Shown here: positions 58,601 to 64,000 of the stretch, one piece after another | How positions within the stretch are numbered: position 1 is the stretch's first letter | Layout of the letters: each line of letters begins with the position of its first letter | Assembly (NCBI RefSeq): GCF_004027225.2 | Contig: NC_044278.2 | Location: 98,696,743 to 98,760,742 of the forward strand | Length of the DNA stretch: 64,000 nt | Source: Strigops habroptila | Taxonomy: Eukaryota > Chordata > Aves > Psittaciformes > Psittacidae | Direction: 5' to 3' | Notes under the pieces: generated by a model | What the model was told of the DNA's origin: nothing | The model's input: only the letters and a program-made list of their open reading frames with translations | Database searches by the model: none | Translations under genes and position numbers: made by a program

Positions 58601-61600
58601 AGATAAGGATGGCAAATCCACTCTGGATGGTGCTCTGGTGGTAGCAGCAAGTGGAGTTCAAGGTAATAAAAATTCCTTATGCTTTTTTAATTGCATACTT
58701 TTCAATGCTATGGACTCAAATAAGCTGATCATTTTTACAGGATTTTCAACAGTGTGGCAAGGTTTAGAAAGTGCAGCGAAGTGCATTGCTAAAAGTGTTT
58801 CAACTGAGACTGTAAAAACTGTCAAATACAAGTAAGTTATGTCTTTATTTGTTTTATCTTCTATAGTGTATTGTCATTGTGTTTCATTACTGGCAAAAAA
58901 AAAAAAAAGAGCTTATCAAATTGCAGGAAAGGTAACTGAAATACCAGCTTTGCTCTAATTATGCAGCACATGATAAGCTGCTAAGTGCACAGTAATGAAC
59001 ATCTCCTGTAAGTAAAAATATGAAATGAGTAAATGATTGTGTTTTTTAAGCTCTCTTCTAGAAGCATTACAACTTCAGGTTATGCTATAAATAATGTTCA
59101 GTTATGTATCTTTGCACTACAGTATAATGTCATTATGGAACAAGTTACTCGTTCAAACCTCTCAGCTCTGATCCTGAATTTATGTGCATGTAACTAAATT
59201 TAAGAGAAATGGAAGAACTTAATCTATTGGCAGGTCTGGCTAAAGCAAGTAGGTATAAAAAAGAAAATCGTGTAAGGAAATCTAAGGCTTTAATAGCAGG
59301 AATAGCAATAATGGGATAGTCTCGTAAAATACAGATGTTCTTAGAAAAAGGTAATGGGGGAAAGAGGATAGTAACATTTTAGATTAAGATGATGTTACTA
59401 AGATGATGGAAAGACTGAAAAGGAGTGCATGTACTGAAAGATGCTGTTGAGAATATGAGAATATATTGAAATAACTGCAAAATGTATGAAATGCACTCCT
59501 CAAAAAAAGCGCAATGGTTATAATAGGAAGTGAAGAGTAAACAAGAGCATGTAGGTTAAGTGGCATCAGTGGTAAGTGTAGCAAAAGAGATGTTCAAAAG
59601 GATTGCTGAAAGTGCATAGACTACTAGCAGAAGGTAACAATGTAAACATGAGCATACAGCATTAAGTGGATTGGCATTCCGGATTGCCTCGTAATGTGTT
59701 AAAATAGAAGGCTAAATAACGAAGTTCTAGTCAGTGGTGCCTTATTGCTAAAGTTTGTTTTCAGTAGAAATGCTGGGAGGTATTGTACTGGTACTTGTTT
59801 CACATAAATTCACATTAATGTTTTTGTTTTAGATATAAAGATAGGAAATACGAAGATCAACAGCCAACAGCCACTAAGAGTGAAAAACAATAAGTAATTA
59901 AATGTTCCAGTTAATTACAATTGAAAATATTTGAGATGTGATCTTAAAATATATATATATAAATACTCTGTCTTTTGGAAGCTTTTTTTTTTTTGGTGAC
60001 AAAGATTTCTGCCACTCAAAATACTTCAGTGAATGAGCTAAATTCCATAAAGCTAATGAAGCATCATCACAGTGTGTCTAAATCAACAAAAAAAACCAGC
60101 TAAAATTAAGCTGCACCATCTTTGTGGATGGAATTATAAAGAGATCCTCATCATATGTGCATGTTGATCAGAACTGGGGGAAAATGTAGCTTCAGAAGTA
60201 ATATTTCTGCCAAAGAACTATCCTACTACCTTGATGGAGTTTTTACAACAATTCGAACAACTGCAATATCTACATCTGCCCAACTTTTTTCTTAAAACAG
60301 AAAAAAACCCGAAAAAGTTACAAATTATGCAATTGAGACAGGCAAACTGAAAAATCAGTTAACATTAAGAAATTATTAGTCTGAGTGTATTGGATAAGAT
60401 GCAGTCTTAAATGAGGTTACATATTTTACTGATGTTATCTGACTTGTGATGTTCCTGAGGTGAATATAAGTAATCAAATTGACAAATTATGGAATTTTTG
60501 CTGTGGGATTAAACCTGTGATCTGCAAATCCAATGCTGGTGATTCAAGGCTGTTGCTCTATCAGAGAATTAAAAGCAGAACAAAAAAACACTGATTCTTT
60601 TTATTCGGTTTCATTGTTGGTTCCAGCCATTATGCTGTGACTTGAACTGATAATGCGATAAATTGTTGGATTCTTTGATATTCTGTGCTTCTCTTTAGCC
60701 TTATTTTGAGGTCCTCAAAAAATCTCTGGCCATAAGAAGCTTAGGGAAAAAGTAATTCTGCAAATAGCTGGGATTCTCATGCTGCCAGACATACTGCCCT
60801 TTGGCCTGGTTTGTCTGAGTACAGTGCTCTCTGGGGAAATGTCTGTCTGCCCAGAACAGCTGGAGTTACTGCTCTCACTATACTTTTGTCCCTTTTCATT
60901 ATACTCTCTCTACCGGTGTAGATGCGTGTCTTTCTTCACAGCTGAGTAATTTATACGAGACTGCTGACATGCCCTTTAAAGCATAAAGAAGCTGGACCCA
61001 CAGCCCAGTGGAGAGACCAGAGGTTTTCTCTCTTAGTAGTTTTCATCATATTCTCAAGGCTGCTTTGAGCTTTCTGGGGTTTTGTTTGACTTCTACCCCT
61101 ATCTTCCCCTTCCTCTTTGCCACTGTAGTGATTCAAGGTTACTTCAGATAACTTTTCACTGCACAATGGAATTTTTTTTGTAGGGATCTTGCTATCTCCA
61201 ACATATGAGCATAGCTGTGTCAGCATTTCTCTGTGCCAAGGGGACCTGTTGGACTGTGTGGGTTAACTTGCTTGAGCATGGTGGTGCACTGCTTCAGTGA
61301 GTCTGCTTTTGGGACTTTGAACTAACATGCCAATGTGTTGCTGTTACACCAGACACAGCATCATATTATGGCATGTAGACACAGGTGAAGGTGATATAGG
61401 ACAAGTACTAACCAAGCACTATGATGGCAGTGGTAGTACCGAGGAAAAAATACGCCTGAGGTGATTCCAGTCCCTTTTTTCTGTAACAAGTGAGAAGGCA
61501 GGACAGTGTTTGCCCTCCCTCCTCCGCAGTGCTGCCACCCGTGGTACAGAATGAGAAGTTTTAGCAGCTGTGGTTCTAGTTGTGAGGACTTACAGGGGAC

Positions 61601-62157
61601 ATGGAGGGTATTAGGAGTTTTACCTAAGAACTTAGGTGAAAAAGTACTTGGGGGTGGGGGGGGTATTGCACACAACTGCCCCCCCTTATGGTTCTATAGA
61701 TAAGCCTTCTGCTCCTCAAAACTAGAGAGGAAGGAAGGAGAAAGACTGGAAGGGTTTTTGAGGAAAAAGTGAAGCAGCATATTGGTAATCCATCTGATAG
61801 AGGATCAGCCCTTACTCAAATGGCTTGGTTATTTCTAATTTTATTCTTTACATATTCAGGCTATGTGATTATTATTTGTTCTTGGCAATGCTTAAATTTT
61901 TGCTTTCAAACGAATTCCAGTGAAGATTAAAATAGTAAGTATACCAATCTACAAAACTGCTGTCTTTCTTTAGGTATGGAGATGATGCTGGCCATGCTAC
62001 AGACAACGCTATGAATTCTGCAATCAGTGTTGGTGTGACAGCATTTAACATTGACAATCTTGGTATCAAAGCTGTTGTAAAGAGAACTGCAAAGGAAACT
62101 GGCCATGCTGTGTTAGATGAATATAAAGTATTGGATAATAAGAAGGATAAAAAATGA
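51837..62157 (+). CDS. SPART: spartin (complete coding region, 7 exons)
   Basis: Spartin acts at endosomes, lipid droplets and the midbody. It binds IST1 through its MIT domain and Nedd4-type ubiquitin ligases through a PPxY motif, and loss of the human gene causes Troyer syndrome. Coding exons are 51837-52667, 53743-53940, 56752-56881, 57657-57851, 58504-58662, 58741-58831 and 61974-62157. They total 1,788 nt and 595 residues, all in frame. Domains: MIT at about 13-95 (NKGLNTDELGQKEEA), PPAY at 178-181, a conserved central region (DELILIPQGVQIFFV through FPDTMSQVPG) at about 225-343, and a senescence-type domain at about 372-575 (LPEWSEKVAHGILSGASWVS, ELAPHVKKHGSKLVPESLKK). FSSV at 201-204 after an acidic residue resembles an LC3-interacting motif. 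The ATG at 51837 has G at -3 and +4. The protein is shorter than human spartin (666) in the linker after residue 343 and at the C-terminus. Confidence 0.97.
52668..53742 (+). other. SPART intron between coding exons 1 and 2
   Basis: AT-rich intron containing the hairpin at 53254-53289 and no other feature I can name. Confidence 0.8.
53254..53289 (+). repeat. intronic hairpin, 14-bp perfect stem, 8-nt loop
   Basis: GTTTGTTCCTCCAA (53254-53267), loop TGGCAAAC, then TTGGAGGAACAAAC (53276-53289), in the intron between SPART coding exons 1 and 2. Pairing does not continue beyond the stem. Confidence 0.9.
53743..53940 (+). CDS. SPART: SPART coding exon 2
   Basis: Codons 278-343, phase 0 at both ends. 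The acceptor is TTTTTTCTAG and the donor GTACAT. It encodes VCDWLYPL, YMFPDTMSQVPGS and the acidic LSSELPAADRELFEDLL helix. A diverged copy of its last 129 bases lies about 1.1 kb downstream. Confidence 0.96.
53941..56751 (+). other. SPART intron between coding exons 2 and 3
   Basis: Contains the duplicated exon relic (54924-55052), T/G-rich stretches near 55.2 and 55.55 kb, and no visible counterpart of the roughly 55-60-residue linker found here in human spartin. Confidence 0.75.
54924..55052 (+). pseudogene. tandem-duplicated copy of SPART coding exon 2 (3' part)
   Basis: Aligns without gaps to 53812-53940 at about 75% identity (roughly 32 differences in 129 bases) and keeps the frame with no stop. 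It reads FPDTMSQVPGS, then diverges, with LSSELPAT retained, and ends CAG at a GTAAAT donor. I see no convincing acceptor at the matching 5' edge, so it is probably a relic, but a cryptic or alternative exon is not excluded. Confidence 0.85.
56752..56881 (+). CDS. SPART: SPART coding exon 3
   Basis: Codons 344-386 plus one base. The acceptor is CCTTTTTAG and the donor GTACTG. It encodes SSDAINLSQTV and the conserved LPEWSEKVAHGILS that opens the senescence-type domain. The codon before the acceptor would be TAG, so the exon cannot extend upstream in frame. Confidence 0.94.
57657..57851 (+). CDS. SPART: SPART coding exon 4
   Basis: Two bases of G387, codons 388-451 and one base. The acceptor is GCCTCGAAG and the donor GTAAAA. 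It encodes ASWVSWGLIKGAEYTGKAIH, KGASKLREHIQPEEKP and KQATGGAVKVSQFL of the senescence-type domain. Confidence 0.96.
58504..58662 (+). CDS. SPART: SPART coding exon 5
   Basis: Two bases of V452, codons 453-504 and one base. The acceptor is TTATGGTAG and the donor GTAATA. It encodes EGVCSIASCVGKELAPHVKK, HGSKLVPESLKKDKDGKS and LDGALVVAASGVQ. Confidence 0.96.
58741..58831 (+). CDS. SPART: SPART coding exon 6
   Basis: Two bases of G505, codons 506-534 and two bases. The acceptor is TTTTTACAG and the donor GTAAGT. It encodes FSTVWQGLESAAKCI and the TETVKTVKYK end. Confidence 0.96.
59833..59893 (+). CDS. possible alternative SPART terminal exon
   Basis: A pyrimidine-rich acceptor (TTTTTGTTTTAG, 59821-59832) precedes one base that completes K535, then 19 codons (YKDRKYEDQQPTATKSEKQ) and TAA at 59891-59893. 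The phase matches exon 6. Its use would give a 554-residue form lacking the end of the senescence-type domain. No canonical AATAAA lies close behind it, so it may be chance. Confidence 0.3.
60502..60566 (-). repeat. possible tRNA-derived SINE relic
   Basis: Read on the minus strand, GATAGAGCAACAGC is followed about 35 bases later by GGTTTAATCCCACAGC. This resembles the spacing of a tRNA D-arm (A box) and T-arm (B box, GGTTCRANYCC). Acceptor-stem pairing is not evident, so it is not an intact tRNA gene. It may be an old MIR-like SINE or chance. Confidence 0.3.
61974..62157 (+). CDS. SPART: SPART coding exon 7 (terminal)
   Basis: One base of K535, codons 536-595 and TGA at 62155-62157. The acceptor is TTTCTTTAG. 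It encodes YGDDAGHATDNAMNSAISVG and VTAFNIDNLGIKAVVKRTA. It ends in a short lysine-rich tail, about 30 residues shorter than the human C-terminus. Confidence 0.95.
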
Positions 62158-62424
62158 AAGCATTGAAATATTTCTCAAAGCCTTACACTAGAGATGAAAC
62201 TTCCTATTTAGAACTAACTATATTACTAATCTGCAATTTAATATAAATCACACTGTACTTTTCAAGCTACTGTTACTTAATTTGACATGAAAATTTAAAA
62301 GTAAGGAGGGTATTTACGGAAGGAAAAATGAAAGTTGTCTTAAGTCCTTGTTGGGTATTGAACAAGGGTTTTAAAAAACTGGACCAGGGCTTTAGACAAT
62401 GGGACAGATAATGAGTTTGCAGTT

Positions 62425-62430
62425 AATAAA
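62425..62430 (+). promoter_or_regulatory. SPART proximal polyadenylation signal
   Basis: AATAAA about 270 nt after the stop codon. Use is inferred. Confidence 0.5.
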
Positions 62431-63063
62431 CTTGCCTCTTTAAGCACTTTCTCAAAATATGAAATAGATTAATATAGAAATACTGTTGTGAATATTTTTG
62501 TACTACTTTATATTTGTAAAGAAGGTGGTGATACAGAAACAAATAGGATTAATAATTCTGGAACAAGCAGGATTCCTAGTTTTGTTTTTTAACTATCCTG
62601 AAGAGTTAGTTTTACTAAACCAGCCTTGTCTTATTTAATATGCACTGCTAAAATAAGCTTTGTGTTTCAATGTTTTGAGAGAATTTCCCTTTTGGCTACC
62701 AAACAGCTAATCTTATCCAAAGTTCATGTTAGAAGAAGTGAAAGATGAACCTCAGGTAACTAGGTAGTTATTCCCTTTAAAACTTTTTTTTTCCATCCAG
62801 CATATAAGCAAACCAAAGATAAGAAGCATTTCTTCTAAAAGAGGGTATTACATGTAGAAAAATGTATTCTTTAGTTGACTCCACAAGGAATATACAGAGA
62901 TTTTTTTTTGAGATTTTTATATAGAGGATAAATATGTTTTTGCATAAATTATTTTTCTGTGAAAACATTCCATAGAGAGGACACTAGGAACTTCTATGCA
63001 TTCTGTATTTTTCAGCCAATCCAGAAAGATGCAGAGTATATATCGTGGCCTCCTAATGGAAGA

Positions 63064-63222
63064 CATAGAATCGTGGAACCATGGACTGGTTTGGGTTAGA
63101 AAGGACCTTAAGATCATCTAGTTCCAACCCCCCTGCCATGGGCAGGGACACTTCCCACTAGACCAGGTTGCTCAAGGCCCTGTCCAACCTGGCCTTGAAC
63201 ACTGCCAGGGATGGAGCATTCA
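63064..63222 (-). repeat. CR1 retrotransposon, 3' tail
   Basis: Starts with a diverged reverse-complement terminus (CATAGAATCGTGGAACCATGG), then TGGTTTGGGTTAGAAAGGACC, CCTGCCATGGGCAGGGACAC and GGCCTTGAACACTGCCAGGG. It lies in the presumed SPART 3' UTR, antisense to the gene. Confidence 0.95.
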
Positions 63223-63738
63223 CAGACAATATGTATTTGCTTCAATAAGTAGTTCTAACAGCATCTTTATTCCATTAAATTCATAGTTGCACAAGGTTTG
63301 TCTTTAAAGGGTATGAAGACAAGCCCTCTTAATGGAGAGATGTGTATGGACTAGAATAGACATGACTGTGTAGGTTATCCTGTTCCTGGTGCAGTGTGAA
63401 ATAACTCCATATGTAGAACCCTTGAAATGCTTTTACGCTGCTTACTTAACAGTTCACTGTTGAGTTTTAGGGCTGCTACATATTCTAATATTGGCTGGAC
63501 CTGTAGTAAGCAGAACTCCATCAATTTAAAACTTATCTCCATTTCATGTAAATGGAGAAAATAACTATAATTTGTTGTTCACAAATGATATTTCCATCAC
63601 ATTGGAAAAAATAAGTAACAACTAATGCTATTAGAATGGTAATAGATGCACATTTTGTGGTGGCTACTGTAGGTGTGTACTTAGGGTGAGAAATGTGAAA
63701 CAAAGGATCTAACCACTTGAAGTGTAATGATTTATGGA

Positions 63739-63844
63739 AATAAAGATGAAATCAAAATTGGAGAATTTGTGCTTGGCCTTTTTATGATGTGAAGCTACTG
63801 TACGGATCAGTGAGTGGAAAGACTAGGACTTCTGAAGTAATAAA
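63739..63844 (+). promoter_or_regulatory. SPART distal polyadenylation signals
   Basis: AATAAA at 63739-63744, followed by the GT/T-rich TTTGTGCTTGGCCTTTTT, and a second AATAAA at 63839-63844. They are candidate ends of a long 3' UTR. Confidence 0.5.
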
Positions 63845-64000
63845 AGCACAGTGTTGGGGTATGGCTACAATTGAAACAAGCTCATTAGTTAGAATATAAA
63901 ATTCTTCAAATTAAAAAGGCCCATCAAAAGCATACTGCAAGAATTTCTGTTACTACAGACTGTCACTTACCAGCAAATGACCAGTTTAAGACTACTAAAG

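Larger units (their letters stand above)
58832..61973 (+). other. SPART last intron
   Basis: Intron of about 3.1 kb that holds the possible alternative terminal exon, a short AT microsatellite (about 59947-59962), a tRNA-like stretch on the minus strand (about 60502-60566) and otherwise nothing recognised. Confidence 0.75.
62158..63770 (+). other. SPART 3' UTR (extent inferred)
   Basis: AT-rich sequence after the stop codon with no other gene. AATAAA signals occur at 62425-62430, 63739-63744 and 63839-63844. A GT/T-rich stretch follows the second, so a long UTR ending near 63.77 kb is plausible, with a shorter form ending near 62.45 kb. Confidence 0.55.

Overview
The window is nuclear DNA from a bird. 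It is AT-rich and intron-rich, with two CpG islands and several CR1 retrotransposon copies that end in the avian CR1 3' octamer repeat (ATTCTATG twice). The two genes lie side by side and divergently, as they do in other amniotes. The species cannot be fixed from the sequence.

Layout. Bases 1 to about 8,550 hold no gene, only one CR1 tail and an A/C-rich tract. Bases 8,752-14,497 (minus strand) hold the complete coding region of cyclin A1 (CCNA1): eight coding exons whose joined length is 1,221 nt, or 406 codons plus stop. Its promoter lies in a CpG island at about 14.2-15.06 kb. A gene-free interval of about 31 kb follows (15.1-45.8 kb). It holds CR1 copies, a 36-bp-unit pyrimidine-rich minisatellite at 42.5-43.3 kb, and a GC-rich block at 35.7-36.5 kb whose ORFs I do not recognise. 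A second CpG island at 45.76-46.29 kb carries the promoter and probable noncoding first exon of spartin (SPART, also SPG20). The spartin coding exons run on the plus strand from 51,837 to 62,157: seven exons, 1,788 nt, 595 codons plus stop. Its 3' UTR fills most of the rest of the window and contains a CR1 tail.

How the genes relate. CCNA1 encodes a cell-cycle (in vertebrates mainly germline) cyclin that activates CDK2/CDK1. Spartin is an endosome, lipid-droplet and midbody protein. They share no pathway; they are neighbours by conserved synteny. All splice junctions proposed here obey GT-AG and keep the reading frame; they were worked out by hand from the sequence and remembered family sequences, not from transcripts.

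Most notable observations. (1) A partly diverged, frame-preserving tandem copy of the 3' two thirds of spartin coding exon 2, ending in a splice donor, lies about 1.1 kb downstream of the original. (2) A possible alternative terminal exon lies in the last spartin intron. (3) The spartin linker is short compared with the human protein. (4) A perfect 14-bp stem with an 8-nt loop lies in a spartin intron. (5) Two polar substitutions fall in a normally hydrophobic helix of cyclin A1. I saw no bacterial-type or otherwise new multigene system.
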